The notes under the pieces were generated by a model. It was not told where the DNA came from and did no database searches. It saw nothing but the letters and a program-made list of their open reading frames with translations. This document shows, one piece after another, positions 35,856-43,952 of a DNA stretch of 64,000 bases. The stretch covers positions 1,091,421-1,155,420 of the forward strand of contig NZ_FNWC01000007.1 in assembly GCF_900104635.1 (NCBI RefSeq), in the 5' to 3' direction. The first letter of the stretch is position 1, and each line of letters opens with the position of its first letter. The position numbers and the translations under genes were made by a program. Origin of the DNA: Coprococcus phoceensis (GTDB lineage Bacteria; Bacillota; Clostridia; Lachnospirales; Lachnospiraceae).

Positions 35856-37555
35856 TACTCTATATTCTCCTCTATTATTTTATTAGCTATTTTTTCTTTT
35901 TCGTTAAATTCCTGTATCTTACCATTGTCCAAAATCAAAATATAATCTGCCAATTGTAAAATATTTAGTTTATGTGCAATTATAATTAAGGTACATTGTC
36001 TTTTTAATATATATAAAGCTTTAATTATGAGTTCTTCCGTTTGATAATCTAAATTCGCATTTATTTCATCGAAGATAAAAATTTTTGCCTTAGAAAAAAG
36101 AGCTTTTAAAATATTTAACAGCTGAATTTGGCTAGATGACAACGTTTCGTTAGTAACAACCGTGTCTAAACCACATTCTTTTTCTTCAATCCAATCATAC
36201 AAATTGAATTTTTTTAATGTACTTTTTATCTCCTCTTTACTTATATCACAGGTAAAATCTGTAATATTTTCATAGATTGTTCCAAATAATATCTTACTAT
36301 TTTGGTTAACCATATAAATTTTTTTCCAATATTCTTCTTTGAAAATCAAACTTATGTCTTGGTTATTAATTTTTATCTCTCCACTAGTCGGATTGCATAA
36401 ATTTGCAATCATTCTTACTATAGTTGTTTTTCCACTTCCGGTTTTTCCAATAATTCCTAAAGCCGATCCACATGATATTGTAAAATTCAAATTATGCAAC
36501 ACTTCTTTATTTTCATATGAAAAGCAGACATTCTTAAACTCAATATCAGAAGTATCATTAAAATGAAACTGTTCATTATTTTTCTCTTTTTTTATATTGA
36601 ATATTTCTGATATTCTGTTTAGAGCTGCACCAATCTTTTGCATATTCTCAAATTCATATCGTAATGCAATAAATGGTCTATTTAACAAACCAACATAATT
36701 ACTTATTAAATAAATTGTTCCAAGTGATAATTGAGAATTGTAATAAAAATAAACCGCAATTCCCAAAGCAACAACATCTCCTATATTCAATAGAGAAAAG
36801 AAACCTGCAGTTGGTATATTTCCAACAAATGTCGCTTTTGCAAAACTTTTTTTCATACTGTTTGTTCTTTTTTTTATTTTTCTTTCAATATACTTGCTTT
36901 TATTTACCCCTCTTATGTCAGCTTGATTACTCACGAAAGAATTTATAGAACCATATAATCTTGCCTCATTTCCTTTAAATCTTCTCCACAAAATTGTAAT
37001 TTTGTTTTGGAGCGATAAAAATACCAAATAAGCCAAAACTGCAATTACACTGTATGCTAACCCTACATATAAGTTATTTTTATAAAAAACAATAATAATA
37101 CATGCTATAAAAAAAGTATTTCCTACAATATTTATAATAAATGTCGAGAAAAAATTTGCCAAAAAGGTAACATCTCCATCAATTCTTTCTATAAGTTCTC
37201 CTGGAGAGTGTTTATTATAAAATTCATAATTTAAATTTTCCACGCAATGCTTAAGTAAATTCTCACGCAAATTATTACTAATAGTCCATCCCAGTTTTTC
37301 TCCTAAATAACTGTTCACAATGTCAATAAATATTTTTAGCAATAAAATCCCTATATAGATTGCAATACAAATTTGAAAAAATATTATACTATGTCCCTTT
37401 CCTAAACCATCAATTAAATTTCCAATAATAATTGGTAAAAAAACGTTGATCATTATGGAAAAAAACAATAAAATTGATATTTCAACTACTTCCTTCTTAT
37501 ATTTACTCAAATAATTTTTAAAATAAATTTGTATGTTTTTTATTAGCTCTTTCAT
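35855..37555 (-). CDS. ABC exporter half-transporter, membrane plus ATP-binding domain (subunit 1)
   Basis: This 566-residue half-transporter has six membrane segments in residues 15-320. The ATPase domain has Walker A GKTGSGKTTI, an intact Walker B with catalytic Glu (IFIFDEINANLD) and the switch His (IIIAHKLN). The signature motif is changed from LSGGQ to LSSSQIQ. This complements the partner: one ATP site in the dimer has canonical residues from both subunits, the other is degenerate on both sides. The start is preceded by TAGGAGAAAAG. Confidence 0.87.
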   Translation of the reverse strand: MKELIKNIQIYFKNYLSKYKKEVVEISILLFFSIMINVFLPIIIGNLIDGLGKGHSIIFFQICIAIYIGILLLKIFIDIVNSYLGEKLGWTISNNLRENLLKHCVENLNYEFYNKHSPGELIERIDGDVTFLANFFSTFIINIVGNTFFIACIIIVFYKNNLYVGLAYSVIAVLAYLVFLSLQNKITILWRRFKGNEARLYGSINSFVSNQADIRGVNKSKYIERKIKKRTNSMKKSFAKATFVGNIPTAGFFSLLNIGDVVALGIAVYFYYNSQLSLGTIYLISNYVGLLNRPFIALRYEFENMQKIGAALNRISEIFNIKKEKNNEQFHFNDTSDIEFKNVCFSYENKEVLHNLNFTISCGSALGIIGKTGSGKTTIVRMIANLCNPTSGEIKINNQDISLIFKEEYWKKIYMVNQNSKILFGTIYENITDFTCDISKEEIKSTLKKFNLYDWIEEKECGLDTVVTNETLSSSQIQLLNILKALFSKAKIFIFDEINANLDYQTEELIIKALYILKRQCTLIIIAHKLNILQLADYILILDNGKIQEFNEKEKIANKIIEENIE

Positions 37556-37563
37556 CTTTTCTC

Positions 37564-38322
37564 CTAACGCTTATTAATGGTTAAAAATCTCTGTAATTTT
37601 ATTTTTCCGTTCTTATTCACAAAAAATTCTACTACAGTATCTGCACCTTTTACCGTTCCTGCAACTACCAAATAAGATTTAGATAGTTCCAACTTATTAT
37701 TTTCATTCAAATATTCCATCATTTCACAACACACTTTATAACCTTGACTAGTAGAACGTAATATTTCAACACCCAAGTTCCCTACTTTTTTTCTTAAATA
37801 CTTTGATGGAATATCGTATAATTTTGCAAAGCTTGAAATTCTACTTTCCATTTCTTTTGTCATGTATAATTTTTCATTGAGATTTTGCTTACACACGATA
37901 ATGGATATATCGTATTCACTGACTGAAGAATAAATTTTCTGAGCAGTTTCTCCTGTTGTACTTGCGATTATTAATCCAGCATCAGATCCATTTAAATATT
38001 CTTTCTTCAAAATATCTCGTACAACATCTGTATTATTTAAACATCGTTGATAAAAATAAACTGTTTTTTCTTCTTGTAACCCATTGCTTTTTCTGTAGAT
38101 AAAACTTACAATCTCATCAAGATTTTTCATGTATGAAATGTCAAATTCTTCTATTTCTATCTCAATCGAAAATTCTTTTTCTAAAATTAATAATAATTGT
38201 ACAAATTCTATAGAATCTAATTGTTCAATATCGATTGATTCATCTTCAAAAATTTCCACTTGAAATATGTCTGTTTTTTTAAAAATATCTTTTAGTTTTT
38301 CTCTAATTAATTCCTTATTCAT
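37564..38322 (-). CDS. Acyl carrier protein fused to a pyruvate-kinase C-terminal-like domain
   Basis: In this 252-residue two-domain protein, residues 1-80 are an acidic carrier domain with phosphopantetheine Ser37 in IEQLDSIEFVQLLL. Residues 85-252 match the stand-alone pyruvate kinase alpha/beta-domain-like family (COG1751 type): YFYQRCLNNTDVVRDI, LIIASTTGETAQKI, NLGVEILRSTSQGYKVC and LVVAGTVKGADTVVEFF. That family has no pyruvate kinase barrel and no settled function. Fusing it to a carrier protein suggests it acts on, or senses, the carrier-bound acyl group. The gene overlaps the ligase upstream by 8 bp. Confidence 0.8.
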   Translation of the reverse strand: MNKELIREKLKDIFKKTDIFQVEIFEDESIDIEQLDSIEFVQLLLILEKEFSIEIEIEEFDISYMKNLDEIVSFIYRKSNGLQEEKTVYFYQRCLNNTDVVRDILKKEYLNGSDAGLIIASTTGETAQKIYSSVSEYDISIIVCKQNLNEKLYMTKEMESRISSFAKLYDIPSKYLRKKVGNLGVEILRSTSQGYKVCCEMMEYLNENNKLELSKSYLVVAGTVKGADTVVEFFVNKNGKIKLQRFLTINKR

Positions 38323-39751
38323 AATTCCTCTTTACCTTTCCACTTTTTGTTTTTATAATTTCAGAAACAATCTCTATTTTTTTAGGAATTTTGTATGTTG
38401 CCATATTCTGTTGACAAAACCTCAAGAATGCATTTGAAGAAAAATCTTTTTCTATAGTACTATGCAAAACTATTTGCGCACATATTTTTTCTCCCACAAC
38501 TGCATCTTTGGCTGCATATACAAAGGACTCTTTTATACCTGGATACAAATTTAAAACATTTTCAATTTCCTCAGGACTTACATTATATCCTCCAGTAATG
38601 ATTAAATTTTTTATCCTTCCCTTTATATACAAATATCCTTCAGAATCTAAATAACCTATATCCCCAGTATGTAAATACCCATCATATAACACTTTACTCG
38701 TTGACACTTGATTGTTATAGTACCCTTTCATTACATTAAGTCCTGATACTACAATTTCTCCTTCTTTCCACGGTGTCTTACTGTACTTATTATCACATGC
38801 AATCATAACCGTCTGATTTGGCAAAGCCTTTCCCACAGAACCAATCTTCGTTTTATAGTTGTCTTCATCCATCATCGCGATTACAGGACCTGCTTCCGTC
38901 ATTCCATATCCTTGTACTATACTCACATCATTAAATTTTTCTATTAACTCTTGAATAACTTTTCCAGATATAGCACTCCCAGAAAATCCTATGAATTTTA
39001 AATTTTCCGCCTCTAGCTTCTTTTCCATTTTCATTAACAGATTTAAAACTGTAGGAATAGTAATAAGATGAGTTATCTTATCCTTTTGCAAACTTACAAT
39101 TATATTTTTTAATGCACCACTTTGAGTCAAAAATTTAACTGTTACTCCCATTCTTAAATATGCACATAACATAAAATTTCCATAACTACTCGTCAAAGGA
39201 ACAGTCACTAATGCTTTTTCATCACCACGGTATTTAATAACTTTTTTGTAACTTTCAATATTATTTATTATATTTACTATGGTCAATTCAACCCCTTTAC
39301 TTTTGGCTGTTGTTCCTGACGTAAAAATTACTATAGATGCTTCATTTTGTTTTAATAACTCAGTATTTAATAAATCAAAGTTCTGATCTTGCATGCCTAT
39401 CTTATCAACATACATAACCGGTTGAATAATTTCGAGTAATCCTTTCTTTTCACTATTGGTGATTACACATTCTATTCCATTTTCAACAACAAGTTGTCTA
39501 ACTTCACTGTATGTATATGCATAATTTAACAAAAATACTCTTTTCCCAGCAATAATTAGTGACAAGAACACCCTGCAATAATCTATAGAATTAGGTAAAT
39601 ATATTGCAATATTTTTATAATTTTCTAATTTATTACTATTCTTCATCTTAATAATATCGTTTAGCAAATTACTATAACTAATGATTTCGTTATCACAGCA
39701 AAAAGCAATATTATTATTGTCTTTCCAACTAACTAAATTAAGAAATTCCAT
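38315..39751 (-). CDS. AMP-forming acyl ligase (ANL superfamily), second copy
   Basis: This 478-residue adenylating enzyme has the P-loop FTSGTTAKSKGVEL, YGMTEAGPV, the A7 motif YLHTGDIGYLDSEGY and hinge GRIKNLIITGGYNVSPEEIE. It also has the A10 lysine in IIKTKSGKVKRNYE. It overlaps the thioesterase gene by 14 bp and the ACP-fusion gene by 8 bp, so it probably charges that carrier domain. It differs enough from the ligase at 30280 to suggest a different acid substrate, meaning the product would contain two separately activated building blocks or one starter and one tailoring acid. Confidence 0.87.
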   Translation of the reverse strand: MEFLNLVSWKDNNNIAFCCDNEIISYSNLLNDIIKMKNSNKLENYKNIAIYLPNSIDYCRVFLSLIIAGKRVFLLNYAYTYSEVRQLVVENGIECVITNSEKKGLLEIIQPVMYVDKIGMQDQNFDLLNTELLKQNEASIVIFTSGTTAKSKGVELTIVNIINNIESYKKVIKYRGDEKALVTVPLTSSYGNFMLCAYLRMGVTVKFLTQSGALKNIIVSLQKDKITHLITIPTVLNLLMKMEKKLEAENLKFIGFSGSAISGKVIQELIEKFNDVSIVQGYGMTEAGPVIAMMDEDNYKTKIGSVGKALPNQTVMIACDNKYSKTPWKEGEIVVSGLNVMKGYYNNQVSTSKVLYDGYLHTGDIGYLDSEGYLYIKGRIKNLIITGGYNVSPEEIENVLNLYPGIKESFVYAAKDAVVGEKICAQIVLHSTIEKDFSSNAFLRFCQQNMATYKIPKKIEIVSEIIKTKSGKVKRNYE

Positions 39752-40454
39752 TTTTCTCTACCTCCATTTTATTCATTATTTTTTTAACAATTTCCGAAAT
39801 AGACTTTCCATTATTTAAAACAAAAAAATGATTGCCTTCCAAAAAATATATATCTGCTTTGTCTTTACATAACAGTTGCCACTCTTCTTTAGAATTGGGG
39901 CTTAATGGATCTTTGTCCCCACTAATAAGAACCATTTTTGAACTTACTAAGGTTCTATTCTTATTAAATATATAGTTCTTTATTATAGAAAAATCATTTT
40001 TTAATACAGGCAAAAAGAATTTTTTTAAACTTTCGTTTCGATTTACTTTATCTGGTATTCCACCCAAACTATTAATATCTTTCCAAAGTTTTTCATCATC
40101 AGAACTGAGTGCAAATGGTAGTTTTAAATACATTGGCGCCTTACACCCCAAAATAAATAACGCTGTTGGTTGTTTTTTTTCTCTCTTTTTTAAATAATAA
40201 TAAAACTCAAATGCAATCAATCCTCCTAAACTATGACCCAAAAACATAAATTTGTCATTTGTTATATGTGCTTTTACAATTTTATAAATATCTTCGCATA
40301 TAACTTCTAGATTGTTTACTAACTTTTCCTTATATCTAATACCATGGCCCTGCAACTCTACTGGTACAACTTTAATTTCTTCGCCCAAATATTTCTGCCA
40401 TTTTTTATAAAACATAGCTGATCCTCCAGCATACGAAAAACAAAACAATATCAT
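39738..40454 (-). CDS. Type II thioesterase (GrsT-like)
   Basis: This 238-residue alpha/beta hydrolase has the type II thioesterase pattern: FCFSYAGGSAMFYKKW at the N-terminus, nucleophile Ser75 in GHSLGG, Asp in GDKDPLSP and catalytic His in EGNHFFVL. Such enzymes remove stalled acyl groups from carrier proteins. It is the first gene of the long biosynthetic operon that runs to 20983. The ribosome binding site is weak (no good purine stretch within 15 bases of the ATG), which is notable for a leading gene. Confidence 0.87.
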   Translation of the reverse strand: MILFCFSYAGGSAMFYKKWQKYLGEEIKVVPVELQGHGIRYKEKLVNNLEVICEDIYKIVKAHITNDKFMFLGHSLGGLIAFEFYYYLKKREKKQPTALFILGCKAPMYLKLPFALSSDDEKLWKDINSLGGIPDKVNRNESLKKFFLPVLKNDFSIIKNYIFNKNRTLVSSKMVLISGDKDPLSPNSKEEWQLLCKDKADIYFLEGNHFFVLNNGKSISEIVKKIMNKMEVEKNGIS

Positions 40455-40689
40455 TTTTACTTGCAGTGATACCTTTGTACACTTTTCCTTTCGTAAATTT
40501 TTACAATACTTTATTTTAATTTTATTCTACTACTTACTTTTGCAAAAAGTTATTCCAAACTTGTTTATAATGATAAAGTACATAAGGTAAAATCTTGTTT
40601 GAATATAATAAAAAATTGTGATATTATATTAAAAATTACATCTACCTTTGTTTTTTTGACATGTTAAACAATTTCATTTCAAAATTGGA

Positions 40690-40695
40690 TATAAT
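40690..40695 (+). promoter_or_regulatory. Candidate -10 box for the leader/regulator transcript
   Basis: TATAAT lies 37 bases before the leader ATG. A TTGACA exists at 40656-40661, but the 28-base spacing is too long for a standard pair, so the -35 element is unclear. The divergent 277-bp region 40455-40731 should also hold the promoter of the leftward biosynthetic operon, which I could not place. Confidence 0.35.
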
Positions 40696-40731
40696 TTAGT
40701 CGTATTATGCTAGTATAAAGGAGGATGAGCT

Positions 40732-40770
40732 ATGAAAACACAAGTATATAACCATACATTATGTCGATAG
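40732..40770 (+). CDS. 12-residue leader peptide upstream of regulator
   Basis: The short reading frame MKTQVYNHTLCR has a strong ribosome binding site (AAAGGAGG, 5 bases before the ATG) and ends at TAG 40768-40770. It lies inside a set of competing inverted repeats and 80 bp ahead of the small regulator at 40851. This is the arrangement of translational attenuators. Expression is inferred from the ribosome binding site alone. Confidence 0.6.
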   Translation: MKTQVYNHTLCR

Positions 40771-40837
40771 AATTCTACTAGTGTATGGTTTAATAACACC
40801 TAATTCTACCGACATACAATTTTATTTAAAATTGTAT
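40750..40837 (+). promoter_or_regulatory. Attenuator-like set of mutually exclusive hairpins
   Basis: Three pairings are visible. Stem A pairs 40750-40758 with 40782-40790 (9 bp). Stem B pairs 40760-40774 with 40802-40816 (15 positions, one mismatch). Stem C pairs 40814-40824 with 40827-40837 (11 bp) and ends directly against the regulator ribosome binding site TGGAGG at 40838-40843. A and B cross each other, so they cannot form together without a pseudoknot, and B overlaps the left arm of C. The left arms of A and B lie within the leader reading frame, so ribosome position would decide the fold. Confidence 0.6.
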
Positions 40838-40850
40838 TGGAGGTTATTTC

Positions 40851-41114
40851 ATGAAATATGTAAACGGTCGGGATATCCTTCCTTCTACATTGCTAGAAGC
40901 TATTCAAAACTATATAGAAGGTGATATTGTATACATACCATTAAAGTCGAATCATAAAAAATCATGGGGTACAAACACTAATTCAAAACAACTCATAATA
41001 GAGCGTAACATGAACATTCGAAGAGATTTTAGTTATGGAAAAAACATTGATCAATTAGCAGATGAATATTGCTTATCTATTAGTAGTATCAAAAAAATTG
41101 TTTATTCTAAATAA
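40851..41114 (+). CDS. CD3324-family small HTH regulator
   Basis: This 87-residue protein matches the CD3324/Mor-like family of Clostridia: MKYVNGRDILPSTLLEAIQ, GDIVYIPLKS, SWGTNTNSKQ and the C-terminal helix-turn-helix DQLADEYCLSISSIKKIVY. TGGAGG precedes the ATG. It is the only plus-strand gene between two leftward operons (biosynthesis and radical SAM) and follows an attenuator-like leader. It may regulate the flanking operons, but this is positional inference. Confidence 0.8.
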   Translation: MKYVNGRDILPSTLLEAIQNYIEGDIVYIPLKSNHKKSWGTNTNSKQLIIERNMNIRRDFSYGKNIDQLADEYCLSISSIKKIVYSK

Positions 41115-41174
41115 AGCAGTTTAGAAAAGGATATTTTAGATTAAATACCTGTTCTCGGGTATTCAATTCTCTAT

Positions 41175-41235
41175 AAAACGCCGCATTTATGATATAATAG
41201 GATTTCATAAATGCGGCGTTAATCTTATTTTTTAC
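41175..41235 (+). terminator. Strong terminator between convergent genes
   Basis: A perfect 16-bp stem (41177-41192 with 41205-41220) with a 12-base loop is followed by TATTTTTTAC. It ends the regulator transcript, and AAAA upstream allows weaker termination of the opposing Nudix-side transcript as well. Confidence 0.85.
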
Positions 41236-41297
41236 AAAGTATTATCGTATCTGAAAATAGTTGTATCCGTTTTGTTCTAAAAATAAATATTAATGTT

Positions 41298-41768
41298 TCA
41301 ATTATGATTATTACTGTCACACAAACTTTTTACAAATTCTAAGTGTAAAATATCCTCTAACATACTTTGCATTTCGCTTGAAGTTTCTAAGTTTTTTGTA
41401 TCCCAAATCCATTTGTAGGCTTGGTGTTCAGGATGTACAATTTTTTCTATATTTTCTATCGAAACCCAAAAATTAAATTGTCTAGTTTTTTCGTTTTCAA
41501 TATAATCAAAATAATTTGTATACATATTAACTGTTTTACATACTAACCCAGTTTCTTCAAATAACTCTCTTCGAACTGCAGATTCGAGGCTTTCACCCTC
41601 TTCAACTTTACCGCCTGGTAACTCATACATACCTCCAAAACTATCTTCATCCTTTCGTTGCAAAACTAATAATCCTTTTGAACAAACTACTATTATTCCA
41701 ACTGAATATCGTGAAATCCCTTTAAGCTGAGCTTCTTTAATTAATTTTTTATCCCTTATTACACACAT
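41298..41768 (-). CDS. Nudix hydrolase
   Basis: This 156-residue protein has an exact Nudix box (GGKVEEGESLESAVRRELFE followed by ETGL) preceded by GGMYELP. Nudix enzymes cleave nucleoside diphosphates linked to another group. The ATG at 41768 is preferred because GGAG lies 7 bases before it. The gene overlaps the aminotransferase gene by 10 bp, so the two are translationally coupled. Together with the aminotransferase and radical SAM enzymes this hints at a nucleotide-linked intermediate, or it may simply sanitise nucleotides. Confidence 0.85.
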   Translation of the reverse strand: MCVIRDKKLIKEAQLKGISRYSVGIIVVCSKGLLVLQRKDEDSFGGMYELPGGKVEEGESLESAVRRELFEETGLVCKTVNMYTNYFDYIENEKTRQFNFWVSIENIEKIVHPEHQAYKWIWDTKNLETSSEMQSMLEDILHLEFVKSLCDSNNHN

Positions 41769-43012
41769 AGCCACTCTCCAACTTTTTTCATTGCTATTAT
41801 ATACTGATCAATAATTTCTTTATCTCTTGAAAAATTACTAAATGTAGGCAATGATAATGCGTTATTCTGTACATATCTTGCCACAGGATAATCATTAATG
41901 TCATTTCTTTCCTTTATAATATTGGGGAACATCATCCCTTTTGTTTCACTATATAATGGTAATGTAGCCAAGCATGGGCTCGAAGGATTAGATACTTCTA
42001 CTCCTTCCGCTTGTAGCATGCCAATCAAATCACTTTTGGTATATTTTCCTAGCTTTTCTTGAATTACTAATGGTTTAAATCCATACCAGGCTCCCATATC
42101 TATATTTTTTTCAAATTTAAGCGGTTCGATATATGAAACTTCTTTTAATCTTTCATTAAAATATTCCAAACACATATGTCGCTCTCTTTTTATAGCTTCA
42201 AATTTTTTCAACGAATGTTTTGCTACTATAGCGTTAAATGGTGACATTCTTAATTTCAGACCAAAACCTGTAACCCAATATTTTTGATAACTCAAATCAT
42301 TTATTTCATCCCTAGAGCGTTCCCTGTAATGCCCTAACAATGTAGCTCTATTATAAATTTCCTCGTTATTTGTAACTAAAATTCCACCCTCTCCGGCAAA
42401 AACTGCTTTATTTGTCTGTAATGAAAATACAGCTACATCCCCAAATGTTCCACATAACTGTCCATCACGTCTGCTTCCATGTGCATGTGAACAATCCTCT
42501 ATCACTTTTAAAGAATACTTTCTAGCTAGTCTCATTATAGCTTCCATATCACATGGATAACCCCACTGATGAACAACTGTTATGGCTTTTGTTTTAGAAG
42601 TAATCGCTTTTTCGATTTGATTCACATCAATACATCTTGTTTCCTTATCAATATCTACTAATTTAACATTTCCTTTTAACAAATAAGTCGGACTTAATGC
42701 AGCATGATATGTAGTAGCTGGTCCAATTACAACAGAATTCTCATCAATTCCAACTGAGAAATATGCTGCTAATAATGCACTAGTACCAGAGTTGAATGTC
42801 ACCGTATATTTAATCTTATTATCCATAAATTTTTTGAAGTCATCTTCTAACTCTTTTATTGGACCCGATTTTCCTCTAATTGAGATATCTAAATTTCTTT
42901 GTTCTGCTAATTCTTTCAACTCATCCTCTCCTGCCAATGGTGGCCAAATTTCGTGAGGATGCTCTATTGTTACAGACTTTATTCCACCATTAATTGCAAG
43001 TTTTTCTTTCAT
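41759..43012 (-). CDS. DegT/DnrJ/EryC1/StrS family PLP aminotransferase
   Basis: This 417-residue sugar-aminotransferase-family enzyme starts at ATG 43012, preceded by GGAGG. It has the PLP lysine (about residue 202) in SLQTNKAVFAGEGG, cofactor Asp/His in VIEDCSHAHGS and NSGTSALLAAY near residue 75. It would convert a ketone on a sugar or cyclitol to an amine, or act in an AHBA-synthase-like way. It overlaps both neighbours. Its product is a candidate amine acceptor for the BtrH-like acyltransferase. Confidence 0.87.
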   Translation of the reverse strand: MKEKLAINGGIKSVTIEHPHEIWPPLAGEDELKELAEQRNLDISIRGKSGPIKELEDDFKKFMDNKIKYTVTFNSGTSALLAAYFSVGIDENSVVIGPATTYHAALSPTYLLKGNVKLVDIDKETRCIDVNQIEKAITSKTKAITVVHQWGYPCDMEAIMRLARKYSLKVIEDCSHAHGSRRDGQLCGTFGDVAVFSLQTNKAVFAGEGGILVTNNEEIYNRATLLGHYRERSRDEINDLSYQKYWVTGFGLKLRMSPFNAIVAKHSLKKFEAIKRERHMCLEYFNERLKEVSYIEPLKFEKNIDMGAWYGFKPLVIQEKLGKYTKSDLIGMLQAEGVEVSNPSSPCLATLPLYSETKGMMFPNIIKERNDINDYPVARYVQNNALSLPTFSNFSRDKEIIDQYIIAMKKVGEWLCV

Positions 43013-43952
43013 TTTTTTCCTCCGTACATTCAAAAATTTTATAGTTCATTATGTCTTCTATGCTTTTAATCAGCTTTTCCTCTTTCTTGCCTACTATCTC
43101 GTAATATATATCTTTTAAAATACTAGTCTTCATACACAGATTAACTTTTCCATGTGGCGTTAAGAAAACATCACGATTTGCTCGACAATATCTTTCTGCA
43201 TCTTCTTTTTCACAAGCAACTGAACATTTTAACCTATATAATGCAATTTCTTCATTTCCATTAGAATATATATTTATATTGTCTTTGCAATCTTGTTTGA
43301 TGAAATTCCACTCTTGCAAAATTTCTTCCATTTGTTTTATATCCAAATACTCGCTTGAGCCAACTGGATAAACCTCTATAAATTTCATTGATGCCATAAT
43401 ACTTTCTGCATATTTCATCAAATTCATTACATTTTCTTTTTTAAAAGTTGATTTAGTAACCACCGAATTAATCCTTATTTTTACATCTGGATACATATCT
43501 CTAAACAACTTAATTGATTCTAACTGTTCTTCTAACGAATCTATTACCCCCGTCATTTTGGCCGATATTTTTTTATCAACAGAAAGTACTGAAATATTTA
43601 ATTGATATACATATTTTCCAATTTCAAGTCTATTCTTCAACAGGCTACCATTTGTTACTACTGTTATTTTTGCGCCACACATATGCAATTTTTTGCAAAG
43701 TGTAATAATATCCTCTCTAATTAAAGGTTCTCCTCCTGTTAATGTTACTGTATCCCACCCCAAATATTTACTGCATATTTGGTAAAGGTATACATAATCA
43801 TCTATTTTTAAAATTTCATGCTCCTCATATCTTGTCTTACCATGCACACCTTCTCTATGGCAAAACGGGCAATGGAAGTTGCAAGAATGGGTCAATATAA
43901 GTCTTAATTCATTCTTTTTTTCCCAAGTAGTGTTTTTCATTCTCACTATCAT
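42990..43952 (-). CDS. Radical SAM enzyme (MoaA-like), second of pair
   Basis: This 320-residue protein has the radical SAM cluster motif CNFHCPFC near residue 24, the SAM-binding GGEPL motif (VTLTGGEPLIREDI) and VVTNGSLL. C-terminal Cys residues (LKCSVACEKEDAERYC and VNLCM) could bind an auxiliary Fe-S cluster. The start at 43952 follows GGAGAAAGG. The N-terminus overlaps the first radical SAM gene and the C-terminus overlaps the aminotransferase gene. The reaction is unknown. Dehydrogenation of an amino-cyclitol (as by BtrN) or carbon-skeleton rearrangement are possibilities. Confidence 0.83.
   Translation of the reverse strand: MIVRMKNTTWEKKNELRLILTHSCNFHCPFCHREGVHGKTRYEEHEILKIDDYVYLYQICSKYLGWDTVTLTGGEPLIREDIITLCKKLHMCGAKITVVTNGSLLKNRLEIGKYVYQLNISVLSVDKKISAKMTGVIDSLEEQLESIKLFRDMYPDVKIRINSVVTKSTFKKENVMNLMKYAESIMASMKFIEVYPVGSSEYLDIKQMEEILQEWNFIKQDCKDNINIYSNGNEEIALYRLKCSVACEKEDAERYCRANRDVFLTPHGKVNLCMKTSILKDIYYEIVGKKEEKLIKSIEDIMNYKIFECTEEKNERKTCN

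Noticed and set aside
40656..40695. TTGACA (40656) plus TATAAT (40690) as a sigma-A promoter
   Set aside because: The spacing is 28 bases, far from 16-18, so I kept only the -10 box, at low confidence.
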